Positions 33,737-41,419 of a DNA stretch of 64,000 bases are shown piece after piece; position 1 is the first letter of the stretch; every line of letters begins with the position of its first letter. The notes below the pieces were generated by a model. It was not told the origin of the DNA, searched no databases, and saw only the letters and a list, made by a program, of their open reading frames with translations. Origin of the DNA: JBBDIK01 sp040880465. GTDB lineage: Bacteria > Actinomycetota > UBA4738 > JBBDHU01. Made by a program: the position numbers and the translations under genes. Where the stretch lies: contig JBBDIK010000007.1 in the NCBI GenBank assembly GCA_040880465.1, forward strand, positions 1-64,000, read 5' to 3'.

Positions 33737-35533
33737 GTGACTCGCTTCCAGAAACTCACGATCGCGAACGCGGCCACGACGATCCTGCTCTTCAGCGTCG
33801 GTGGCCTCGTGCGCGGTTCCGGTTCCGGCCTCGGCTGCTCGGACTGGCCGCACTGCGGCCCGGGTCGTCTGCTCCCGTACCCCAACCTGCAGTCCTACAT
33901 CGAGTCCTCTCACCGGCTGATGGTGATCGTCGTCACGGCACTGATCGCGGCGACGCTCCTCGTTGCGCTGAAGAAGCATCGGCGCACCCCCCGCATCCTG
34001 TGGCCCGCCATCCTCGCGCTCCCCTTGGTCTTGGCTCAAGCCGGCATCGGCGGAGTCGTCGTCCTGACCGAACTCGACCCTTGGTGGGTGAGCGTCCATT
34101 TCGCCCTGGCGATGGCGCTCGTCGCAGACGTCGTCTACCTCGCCGTCATGTCCTTCCTCCCGGAACGCCCCGCGGCACGTCGAAGCCCGTTCGCGCGGCT
34201 GGCGTTCGCGACCGCCCTCATCACGGGCGCGCTCCTGGTCGTCGGAACCTTCGTCCGGGCGTCGAACGCCGGACTCGCCTTCACCGACTGGCCGTTGATG
34301 GACGGACGGCTCGTGCCGACGCTCGGCGGCATCGCTACCCCGATGTTCCTGCACCGGGTGCTGGCGGCGGCAGCGCTCCTACTGGTCCTGTGGATGACGA
34401 TCCGCGCGCGGACGATGGCGGATCGCTCCAAGCCGCTCGTCGTCCTGTCGACCCTCGCCGCGATCCTCTTCGGCACCCAGATCCTGATCGGAGCCGCGAA
34501 CGTGTGGACCAGGCTGGCGCCGCTGTGGGTCGTGCTGCACGTAGCGGGCTCGGTCCTGATCTGGGCGACCCTCGTAGCGCTGGCGGCCGCCGCGCGCACG
34601 CTCACACCCCCGCTCGGAGCAGCCGCGACCGACCACGCCTCCGCGGCGGCCGCCGATCCACCACCCCTCCGCGAGACCCTCACGGCCTACCTCCGGCTCA
34701 CCAAGCCCCGCATCATCGTCCTCCTGCTCATCACCACGATCCCGGCGATGATCCTGGCCGCCGATGCCATCCCGTCCATCTGGCTGATGCTCGCGACGGT
34801 GGCCGGCGGAACGCTCGCCGCTGCTGGGGCGAACGCGATCAACTGCTACCTGGACCGCGACATCGACGAGATCATGCGGCGAACACGCGGGCGCCCGCTC
34901 CCAACCCATGAGGTCTCCCCCGATGCCGCGTTACGTTTCGGGTTCCTCCTCGGCGCTATCTCGTTCTTCTTCCTTTCGATCGTCGTCAACGTGCTCGCCG
35001 CGACGCTCGCCCTTGCGGCCCTGGCCTTTTACGTCTTCGTCTACACCCTCTGGCTCAAGCGATCGACCGATCAGAACATCGTGATCGGTGGCGCAGCCGG
35101 AGCGGTGCCCGTGCTTGTCGGCTGGGCCGCCGTCACCGGGACGGTCGAGGTGCCCGCGCTGGTGATGTTCGCGATCATCTTCGTGTGGACGCCGCCGCAC
35201 TTCTGGGCGCTGGCGATGCGCTTCAAGAACGACTATGCGGCGGCCGGCGTCCCGATGATGCCGGTCGTCCGGAGTCAGCGGGAGACGCTCCGTCAGATCC
35301 TGCTCTATTCCGTCGGCCTCTTCGGTGTGACGCTGGTCCTGTACCCGGTCGGGCACATGGGGCCCCTCTACCTGGTGGCCTCGGTCGCGCTCGGCGGGAT
35401 GTTCGTCTACAGGAGCCTGCAGCTCTGGCGACATTACTCGGAGACTGCGGCGTGGAAGCTCTTCAGGTTCTCCATCTCCTACCTCGGCCTGCTCTTCCTT
35501 GCCGTGGCCCTCGACGCCCTGCTCACCGGATAG
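33737..35533 (+). CDS. Fused heme A synthase - heme O synthase (CtaA-CtaB)
   Basis: A 598-residue protein joining two enzymes. The N-terminal half is CtaA/COX15-like, with the outer-loop cysteine pair CSDWPHC and helix histidines such as ESSHRLM and FLHRVLA. The C-terminal half is a UbiA-type protoheme IX farnesyltransferase with NCYLDRDIDEIMRRTRGRPL and WTPPHFWALA. Together they convert heme B to heme O and then heme A for the caa3 oxidase encoded nearby. The junction is an Ala/Asp/Pro-rich stretch with no internal stop. GTG 33737 was chosen at the start of homology; 55 upstream codons look non-coding. Natural fusions of these enzymes occur in some bacteria. Confidence 0.9.
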   Translation: MTRFQKLTIANAATTILLFSVGGLVRGSGSGLGCSDWPHCGPGRLLPYPNLQSYIESSHRLMVIVVTALIAATLLVALKKHRRTPRILWPAILALPLVLAQAGIGGVVVLTELDPWWVSVHFALAMALVADVVYLAVMSFLPERPAARRSPFARLAFATALITGALLVVGTFVRASNAGLAFTDWPLMDGRLVPTLGGIATPMFLHRVLAAAALLLVLWMTIRARTMADRSKPLVVLSTLAAILFGTQILIGAANVWTRLAPLWVVLHVAGSVLIWATLVALAAAARTLTPPLGAAATDHASAAAADPPPLRETLTAYLRLTKPRIIVLLLITTIPAMILAADAIPSIWLMLATVAGGTLAAAGANAINCYLDRDIDEIMRRTRGRPLPTHEVSPDAALRFGFLLGAISFFFLSIVVNVLAATLALAALAFYVFVYTLWLKRSTDQNIVIGGAAGAVPVLVGWAAVTGTVEVPALVMFAIIFVWTPPHFWALAMRFKNDYAAAGVPMMPVVRSQRETLRQILLYSVGLFGVTLVLYPVGHMGPLYLVASVALGGMFVYRSLQLWRHYSETAAWKLFRFSISYLGLLFLAVALDALLTG

Positions 35534-35576
35534 CCCCCTGAACCGCCTGTCCCCGCCACTTAGTAGGGTGCTGGCC

Positions 35577-36278
35577 ATGGAAAACCCCCTCGAGGAGCGC
35601 CTCGCCGAGCAGGTCGAGTACTACCGGGCACGGGCTCCGGAGTACGACGCCTGGGCGAACCGCGAGGACGACTTCGACCGGGGGCACCACAACGAGGCCT
35701 GGCACGCGGAGAAGCGTCGGCTCGCAGCGGCCCTCGCGGCCTTCTGGCCGACGGGGAACGTGCTGGAGATCGCGGGTGGGACCGGCCAATGGACCGAGCG
35801 CCTGATCCGGTATACGCCATTGGTCACCGTGATCGATGCCGCGCCCGAGGCGCTCGAGGAGAACCGGAAGCGGACCGCGAAGCACACGAAGATGGTTGAG
35901 TACCACCACAGCGATGTCTTCACGTGGGAACCCCCCGAACGCTACGACGTGGTGTTCTTCTCGTACTGGCTCTCCCACGTTCCGCCGGAGCGGTTCGAGG
36001 AGTTCTGGCGGCAGGTGGATCGGTGTCTGAAGCCGGGCGGGCGGGTGTTCCTGATCGACAACCTGCCGAGCCCCGAGGCCGAGGCACTGGACCCCGAGGT
36101 CCCCGGCGACGACGACGTCAGCGTCATGCGCCCGGCTCCTGATGGACGGATGTACCGCGTGTGGAAGGTCCTGTTCCGCCCCGACGAGCTGCGGAAGGTC
36201 CTCCTGGACCTCGGCTGGGACCTCGACGTTCGCGCGACTGGCGACTTCTTCCTGTGGGGACAGGGAACGCGGGCCTAG
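35577..36278 (+). CDS. Class I SAM-dependent methyltransferase
   Basis: A 233-residue methyltransferase with motif I NVLEIAGGTGQWTERL, motif II VTVIDAAPEAL and the post-II DVVFFSYWLSHVP segment. The substrate is unknown. The ATG at 35577 was picked because homology starts at MENPLEER; 26 codons upstream overlap the end of the heme synthase gene. A TAGGGT element ends seven bases upstream. It follows the heme A synthase gene by 43 bp, but nothing ties it to heme or quinone chemistry. Confidence 0.82.
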   Translation: MENPLEERLAEQVEYYRARAPEYDAWANREDDFDRGHHNEAWHAEKRRLAAALAAFWPTGNVLEIAGGTGQWTERLIRYTPLVTVIDAAPEALEENRKRTAKHTKMVEYHHSDVFTWEPPERYDVVFFSYWLSHVPPERFEEFWRQVDRCLKPGGRVFLIDNLPSPEAEALDPEVPGDDDVSVMRPAPDGRMYRVWKVLFRPDELRKVLLDLGWDLDVRATGDFFLWGQGTRA

Positions 36279-36323
36279 CCTCGCGGCTGACATCCACGGC
36301 CGCCACGCCGTAGCCTCGGGTAC

Positions 36324-37127
36324 ATGGCGACGAAGGATCAGCCCACGCGCAGCCAGACGATCTTGATCCTCGACGACGACCCGGATGTCCGGTCGCTCAC
36401 TCGCATCTCCCTCAAGGTCGAGGGCTACCAGGTGCTGGAGGCCGGAACGGCAGAGGTGGCGCTGAAGCTCGCGGCAGAGAGCCCGCCCGATCTCCTACTC
36501 CTGGACATCCGGCTGCCGCACACGGATGGGTGGGAGGTGCTCGACCGCCTCCGCACCAACCCACAGCTCGACGGCTTGCGGGTCATCGTCTTCTCGGCCC
36601 ACGACACCGGCGCCACCGCCGAGAAGGCCAGGGAGAAGGGGGCCGACGGGTTCCTTCCCAAGCCTTACGACCTGAGCGACCTCCTGTTCGCGGTGAAGGC
36701 GGCCTTGGAGGGTGGACACGAGGGGGCCTCGGTCGATCGCGGTGCCGTGCGCCGCAACAGTCCCGAAGCCGTGATCGCCGACCACCTCGAGACCGGTGAG
36801 CACATCGAGGTCGCGGCAGAGGCGCTGCGGAACCTCGCGCTCGGGTTCTTCGAGAAGAGCTACGTCGCGCTCACGGACCGGCAGCTCCTGATCCTCAAGC
36901 CGGCCTGGCCGTGGGGCTGGAAGGTGTCATCGGCGCATCGCCGCTCGGCCTGCACCCTCCGCCGGCACAAGGAGCGGGTGGACGGATCCCTGCTGCTGGT
37001 CGTCCGGAACGGCACGGACCTCATCGGCCTTTATTTCGGCCCGGGACACAAGGACCAGGGGTCATCGATCCAGCGCGCGCTGGAACACGGGGCCGAGGCC
37101 GAACCCACCGAGGACCCCGCCGACTGA
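36324..37127 (+). CDS. Response-regulator receiver fused to a PH-like domain
   Basis: Residues 10-125 are a CheY-like receiver: acidic cluster DDD (17-19), phospho-acceptor D61 in LLLLDIRLP, the FSAHD switch and K113 in LPKPYD. The C-terminal part (about 150-255) has no DNA-binding helix-turn-helix. It reads as a beta-rich bacterial PH-like fold (AVIADHLETGEHIEVAAEAL, then YVALTDRQLLILK). So it is probably not a classical transcription factor. No histidine kinase lies nearby. TAGCCT ends seven bases before the ATG. The PH assignment is by eye and moderately certain. Confidence 0.72.
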   Translation: MATKDQPTRSQTILILDDDPDVRSLTRISLKVEGYQVLEAGTAEVALKLAAESPPDLLLLDIRLPHTDGWEVLDRLRTNPQLDGLRVIVFSAHDTGATAEKAREKGADGFLPKPYDLSDLLFAVKAALEGGHEGASVDRGAVRRNSPEAVIADHLETGEHIEVAAEALRNLALGFFEKSYVALTDRQLLILKPAWPWGWKVSSAHRRSACTLRRHKERVDGSLLLVVRNGTDLIGLYFGPGHKDQGSSIQRALEHGAEAEPTEDPAD

Positions 37128-37129
37128 TC

Positions 37130-37678
37130 ATGTCCTGCAACGTCGGGGACGAGGCCCCGGAGGCCCTGGTCGAGGACTACGACACCTCGGAGAAGCTCTC
37201 CTTGTCGTGGACGTGGGCCACGCGCCCCGCGGTCCTGGTCTTCCAGCGCTACTTCGGATGCCCCTTCTGTCAGGACCAGATCAGTGGTCTGGTTCGCGAC
37301 CGGGGCCGCTTCATGGACGCCGGAGCGCGGGTGGCGCTGATCGGCCACGGGGAACGCCGCGCCGTCGAACTCGGCCAGCATCTCGCGCCGTTCCGGGCCC
37401 TCTTCGACCCTACGCGGGCCGCGTACCGTGCGTTCGGCCTCGACCGGGGCTCGCTGATGGATGCGACCGGCCCGCAGGTGTGGGTCCCATTCCTCAAGGC
37501 GCATCGCACGCCGGGTGTCCGCCAACGCGGACTACGCGGAGGCGACCTCCGCCAGCTCCCGGGCACGTTCGTCGTCGATACCGACGGCATGATCCGATTC
37601 GCTCACCGCAACGCGAACGCGGCCGACAACCCGTCGAACGACGCGATCCTCGACGTCCTGTCGGAGATCGCAGGCTAG
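37130..37678 (+). CDS. AhpC/TSA-type peroxiredoxin-like protein
   Basis: A 182-residue thioredoxin-fold protein with RYFGCPFCQDQ, a CxxC at residues 44 and 47 where peroxiredoxin-like (AhpC-TSA_2) proteins have their active Cys, and a late PGTFVVDTDGMIRFAH strand. It starts two bases after the receiver-PH gene stop, so the two are likely co-translated. It probably reduces peroxides or disulfides in the cytoplasm; there is no signal peptide. The stop overlaps the convergent TlpA gene. Confidence 0.8.
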   Translation: MSCNVGDEAPEALVEDYDTSEKLSLSWTWATRPAVLVFQRYFGCPFCQDQISGLVRDRGRFMDAGARVALIGHGERRAVELGQHLAPFRALFDPTRAAYRAFGLDRGSLMDATGPQVWVPFLKAHRTPGVRQRGLRGGDLRQLPGTFVVDTDGMIRFAHRNANAADNPSNDAILDVLSEIAG

Positions 37679-38217
37679 GGCACCAGCGAGGGGTCGGGCG
37701 AGGCAGGCGCCGCCAGCGTGTCCTCGATCATCGTCTCGAGGGTCGGCTGAGTGATCTCACCCTGGCGGCGGTAGCGGATGATCCCGGCACCATCCACGAC
37801 GACGGTCGCCGGAAGACCCTGGTTGATCCCCCACTCGAAGGCCACCTTCCCGTCAGGGTCCTGGACGCTCGGATAGGTCACGCCGAACTCATCCAGATGC
37901 GCCTTCGCCGCCGCCTCCTGATCGCGTGAGTTCACCCCGACGAACACGACTCCCCGGGACGCGTACTCCTCGGAGAGCGACTGCAGCATCGGTTGCTCGC
38001 GGCGGCACGGAGCGCACCACGACGCCCAGAAGTTCACGACCATCACCGAATCGGCGTGGTCTTGCGGGCCGAACGTACCCCCGTCCAGGGTTGGTCCAGC
38101 GAGCGCCGGCATCGGCTCGTCCAGCCGGGTGAGCCCCGAGACTTGCGCGGGCGTCGAGCTGCACGCAACGAGGAGGGCGAGAGCCACCGAAGAGGCGGTG
38201 GCGCGGATGGAGCGCAT
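37675..38217 (-). CDS. TlpA/ResA-type thioredoxin lipoprotein
   Basis: A 180-residue lipoprotein: signal LALLVACSS with lipobox Cys19, then a thioredoxin fold with FWASWCAPCRRE (C68, C71) and a cis-Pro loop LPATVVVD. In System II cytochrome c maturation such proteins reduce the apocytochrome CxxCH thiols; the ccdA-resB-ccsB genes lie 6 kb away. ATG 38217 begins the signal peptide; 25 upstream codons overlap the cupredoxin end. It may also be the last gene of the oxidase operon. Confidence 0.85.
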   Translation of the reverse strand: MRSIRATASSVALALLVACSSTPAQVSGLTRLDEPMPALAGPTLDGGTFGPQDHADSVMVVNFWASWCAPCRREQPMLQSLSEEYASRGVVFVGVNSRDQEAAAKAHLDEFGVTYPSVQDPDGKVAFEWGINQGLPATVVVDGAGIIRYRRQGEITQPTLETMIEDTLAAPASPDPSLVP

Positions 38218-38246
38218 GCGAACCACGCTAGCAGGGGGCCTCGTAA

Positions 38247-39575
38247 CTAGCCGACCTTCAACGTCCCGGTCATCGTCGGGTGGATCTTGCAATCGAAGAA
38301 GTAGGAACCGGCCGCGAGCGGCCCGACATCGTAGGCCGCCGTGGCCGGCCCGGTGATGACCTCGCCGTCGAAGAGCGGCGTCCCGTCGGCGCCGTCACCC
38401 TCGAACACCCGTACGTTGTGGGGCACGCCAGAGTCCTGGTTATCGAAGTCGATCGTCAGGGGGGCCTCGGCGGGCGCCTGCAGCTGGCCTTCAACGAATT
38501 GAAGATCGTGCGCCGCCTCTCTCACGCTGACCGGCGCACCGGCGCCCCCGGACCCATCGGGAGGCTTCACGGGCGGCTCTCCCCCGCCCGGCGGCTCGTC
38601 GGGTTCTTTCGATGGTTCCTGCTTGCCACCGCCCTCCTTCTTCCCCGCACCCTCGATCGTGAGCCTCCCGGTCATCGTCGGGTGAACGACGCAGTCGAAG
38701 AAGTAGGCCCCAGCCGCGAGCGGCCCGACGTCGTAGGCCGCTTTCTTCGGCCCCGTGAGGATCTCGCCGTCGAACACTGGCGTTCCTTCCGCGTCCTCAC
38801 CCTCGAACACCCGCACGTTGTGTTGGATCCCCGTGTCCTGGTTGTCGAAGTCGATCGTGATGGGCGACTCCGCTGGCGCTTTCAGATCGGACTCCGCAAA
38901 CTTCAGGCCTTTCGCCGACTGCGCTATGGTGACGGGCTCGCCCCCGCTCGACCCTCCTCCACCCTCACCGGCGTCGAGCTTGCCCGTCATCGTCGGGTGG
39001 ACCTTGCAGATGAATAGGTACGACCCCGCCTTCAGCGGCTCGACGTCGTAGGTCACCTGCGCCGGGCCGGTGATGATCTCGCCGTCGAACAGCACCGGGT
39101 CGCTGTCCGCTTCGCCGTCGAAGATCTCGATGTTGTGCTGGGTCCCGGCATCCTTGTTGTCGAAGTCGATCGCCAGCGGCTCGTCGGCGGGAACCGGTAC
39201 GTCCGTCGGAACGAACTTCAGGCCCTCGGCCACGATCGAGACCTCGGCGCGTTCGACCTCGGGACCCTCCTCGTGCTCCGGCACGTACCCCCTGCCGAGG
39301 GCCAGCATCGTGCCACCCGCGAAGATCGCGACCCCCGCGAACGACGCGAACATCAGCACGACCGGACCTGCCGACCCCTTCCGGAACCGAGCGATCTGCG
39401 AACCGACGAGCAGGACGGCGATGCCCACCGACAGCGCGATGAACGTGGCGGCCTCGGCCGACACCGACAGGAGGATCTTCGCCAGGCCGATCGCGAACGC
39501 CGCGATCACCATGAGCGCCACGATCGGGATCAGCAGGGGCAGGAGGAGCCGGTCGCGGGGGTTCTCGCTGCTCAT
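38247..39575 (-). CDS. Membrane-anchored triple cupredoxin of the oxidase operon
   Basis: Three N-terminal membrane helices (about 10-32, 41-61, 70-92) are followed by three plastocyanin-like repeats. Each has a complete type 1 copper set: H147/C190/H193/M196, H252/C295/H298/M301 and H386/C429/H432/M435, all within a C-x2-H-x2-M form of CxxHPTMTG. The domains are linked by Gly/Ser and Lys/Pro/Gly linkers. The start overlaps the ctaG stop (ATGA), placing it in the caa3 operon. It could shuttle electrons between the bc complex and oxidase or store copper for CuA/CuB; neither is shown by sequence. Confidence 0.88.
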   Translation of the reverse strand: MSSENPRDRLLLPLLIPIVALMVIAAFAIGLAKILLSVSAEAATFIALSVGIAVLLVGSQIARFRKGSAGPVVLMFASFAGVAIFAGGTMLALGRGYVPEHEEGPEVERAEVSIVAEGLKFVPTDVPVPADEPLAIDFDNKDAGTQHNIEIFDGEADSDPVLFDGEIITGPAQVTYDVEPLKAGSYLFICKVHPTMTGKLDAGEGGGGSSGGEPVTIAQSAKGLKFAESDLKAPAESPITIDFDNQDTGIQHNVRVFEGEDAEGTPVFDGEILTGPKKAAYDVGPLAAGAYFFDCVVHPTMTGRLTIEGAGKKEGGGKQEPSKEPDEPPGGGEPPVKPPDGSGGAGAPVSVREAAHDLQFVEGQLQAPAEAPLTIDFDNQDSGVPHNVRVFEGDGADGTPLFDGEVITGPATAAYDVGPLAAGSYFFDCKIHPTMTGTLKVG

Positions 39576-40414
39576 CGGGTCACCTCCGTCGTGACCTCGC
39601 GGTCGACGTCTTGCACCTTGAGCGCATCCCACCCGTCATTGCGCTCCTCCTCCGCGTGCCACTTGAAGAAGATCGCCGTGATCATCCCCCAGAGGATGAA
39701 CCCGCCGGCGAGCTTCATCAGCAAGCCGGCCATGCGCTGATCGTCGATCGCCGAGATGCCCCAGATCCGCGGGAACGCTTCGTACGCGTGATACATCGGC
39801 GATTCGCCGAAGGTCAGGAATGACGCGGGGACGGTGGGCGCGAGCGACATCAGGAACAGGTACACCATCTGGGCGGGCCGAGAGATCGGCGGCATCTCCG
39901 GAAGCGGCGAAAGCACCGGCCACCACATCACGATCGAGGCCCCGAAAAGCGCGACGTGGGCACCCAGGTGGAACAGCTCGCTCGACACCGATGCGTTGAC
40001 GAACGCCGGCCAGTGCGACAGGAGCAGGAACCCGTTGAAGATGATGAACGCCAGGAGCGGCCGCGTGACGAACCGCCACCCATGGCGGAGCCACGCCGGA
40101 CGCAGGAGCGCGCGGGCCATCCAGTCGGGTACGCCGGCCAGGATGAACGCCGGACCGACGAGGGAGAAGAGCAAGTGCTGGAACATGTGGACGCTGAACA
40201 GGTAGTCCTCGGACAGGTCGTGGACCGGCCAGTCGGCGCCGAGGAGCAGCAGCCCGACCCCGACCGAGAAGAGAGCGATCTTGCGCCGACGGTGAGGATC
40301 CTGCGCAGGGGGAACCGTCTTCCCTCGCGCGCGCCAGGCCAGCAGGTAGGCGGCATACAGCCCGCCGATCACGAGCCACACGTCCCAGTGCAGGTGCCAG
40401 CCGGGAAGTCCCAT
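39572..40414 (-). CDS. ctaG: CtaG-type cytochrome c oxidase assembly protein
   Basis: A 280-residue, multi-helix protein of the Bacillus CtaG family. The conserved histidine-rich helices are seen in LFSVHMFQHLLFSLVGP, FHLGAHVALFGASIVMWWPV and SPMYHAYE. These proteins support formation of active caa3 oxidase, probably in CuB insertion. It is unrelated to the Cox11-type protein also called CtaG. It shares one base with the upstream subunit IV gene. Confidence 0.9.
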   Translation of the reverse strand: MGLPGWHLHWDVWLVIGGLYAAYLLAWRARGKTVPPAQDPHRRRKIALFSVGVGLLLLGADWPVHDLSEDYLFSVHMFQHLLFSLVGPAFILAGVPDWMARALLRPAWLRHGWRFVTRPLLAFIIFNGFLLLSHWPAFVNASVSSELFHLGAHVALFGASIVMWWPVLSPLPEMPPISRPAQMVYLFLMSLAPTVPASFLTFGESPMYHAYEAFPRIWGISAIDDQRMAGLLMKLAGGFILWGMITAIFFKWHAEEERNDGWDALKVQDVDREVTTEVTR

Positions 40415-40791
40415 CAGGAGAACACGCCGAACGTCAACAGGACGATGACGTAGACCGTCGCGGCCAGTGCGAGTCCGGTCGCGAAGATCCGGCCGTAGCC
40501 GGGGTTATCGAACCGCACGTGCATGAACCACAGCACGACGAGCGCGAACTTGACGACCATCATCCCGAGCAGCAGGAAGACCAGCAGGTCGCGCAGCGAT
40601 TCGACGTAATAGACACCGACTTCCGCGGCGGTGATCAGGCCGAGGATCGCGGCGATCGTCACGTACTGCTTGGGGCCCGGATGATGGGTCTCGGTGTGCT
40701 CTCGGGCCCGCAACGGGGTCCCGACCCCCGAACCTTCCTCTTCGGCGACGGGCGCCGGCGGCTTCGTCTTCTCGGGCTCCTGCCGCATCAT
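40414..40791 (-). CDS. Cytochrome c oxidase subunit IV (prokaryotic type)
   Basis: A 125-residue protein with a soluble N-terminus (about 1-40, rich in Glu/Pro) and three helices ending LLTFGVFS. ALVVLWFMHVRFDNPG is typical of the COX4_pro/CyoD-like family, which stabilises the subunit I-III core. The ATG at 40791 overlaps the ctaE stop. An ATG one codon later is equally possible. Confidence 0.88.
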   Translation of the reverse strand: MMRQEPEKTKPPAPVAEEEGSGVGTPLRAREHTETHHPGPKQYVTIAAILGLITAAEVGVYYVESLRDLLVFLLLGMMVVKFALVVLWFMHVRFDNPGYGRIFATGLALAATVYVIVLLTFGVFS

Positions 40792-41417
40792 GAGAACGTC
40801 ACCTGCCCGCTGGAAGGATCGGGGATCAGATAGATCACCGTGAAGATGATGATCCAGACGATGTCGACGAAGTGCCAGTACAGCCCAACCATCTCGACAC
40901 CGAGTGCCTTCTCCTTCGGCAGCTTCCCGAGGAACGACAGCCCGACCAGCGTGAGCAGCATCAGGATTCCGACCGTCACGTGCGCCCCGTGGAAACCGGT
41001 CAGGGTGAAGAAGGTGCTTCCGAACAGGTTCGTGTTGAGCTTCAGGCCCTCCTTGGCGAACGTCGCGAACTCGTAGATCTGGCCACCGATGAAGGTCACC
41101 CCGAGCAGCGCGGTCGTAAGCGTCCAGATGCGGAACCTGCGGATCTCGCCTCGCTGGAGGGCGGACAGGGACAGCACCATCGTGAGCGAGCTGAACAGCA
41201 GGACGAACGAGCTGACCGACGTGTAGGGGATGTCGAAGACGTCGTGCGGATACGGCCCGACCGTGCTCCGGCCGCGGTAGAGCAGGTACGTCGAGATCAG
41301 CGCGCCGAAGAGCAAGCACTCGGACGAGAGGAAGATCCACATCGCGATCTTGGTGGTGGGCAAGCCGGTGGAGGTGTGCTCCTCGTGTTCACCCGACAGG
41401 ACCCTGGCCTCTTCCAC
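40788..41417 (-). CDS. ctaE: Cytochrome c oxidase subunit III
   Basis: A 209-residue, five-helix subunit III with KIAMWIFLSSECLLFGALI, the conserved glutamate segment and the end motif GLYWHFVDIVWIIIFTVIYL. GTG 41417 is chosen because GGAGGAG lies six bases upstream, inside the end of ctaD, and the GTG comes just after the ctaD stop. A longer frame upstream is a shadow of ctaD. Confidence 0.94.
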   Translation of the reverse strand: MEEARVLSGEHEEHTSTGLPTTKIAMWIFLSSECLLFGALISTYLLYRGRSTVGPYPHDVFDIPYTSVSSFVLLFSSLTMVLSLSALQRGEIRRFRIWTLTTALLGVTFIGGQIYEFATFAKEGLKLNTNLFGSTFFTLTGFHGAHVTVGILMLLTLVGLSFLGKLPKEKALGVEMVGLYWHFVDIVWIIIFTVIYLIPDPSSGQVTFS

Positions 41418-41419
41418 CG

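Noticed and set aside
38247..39575. Possibility that the three cupredoxin repeats come from an assembly duplication
   Set aside because: The repeats differ at many residues and in their linkers, so they are genuine diverged domains.
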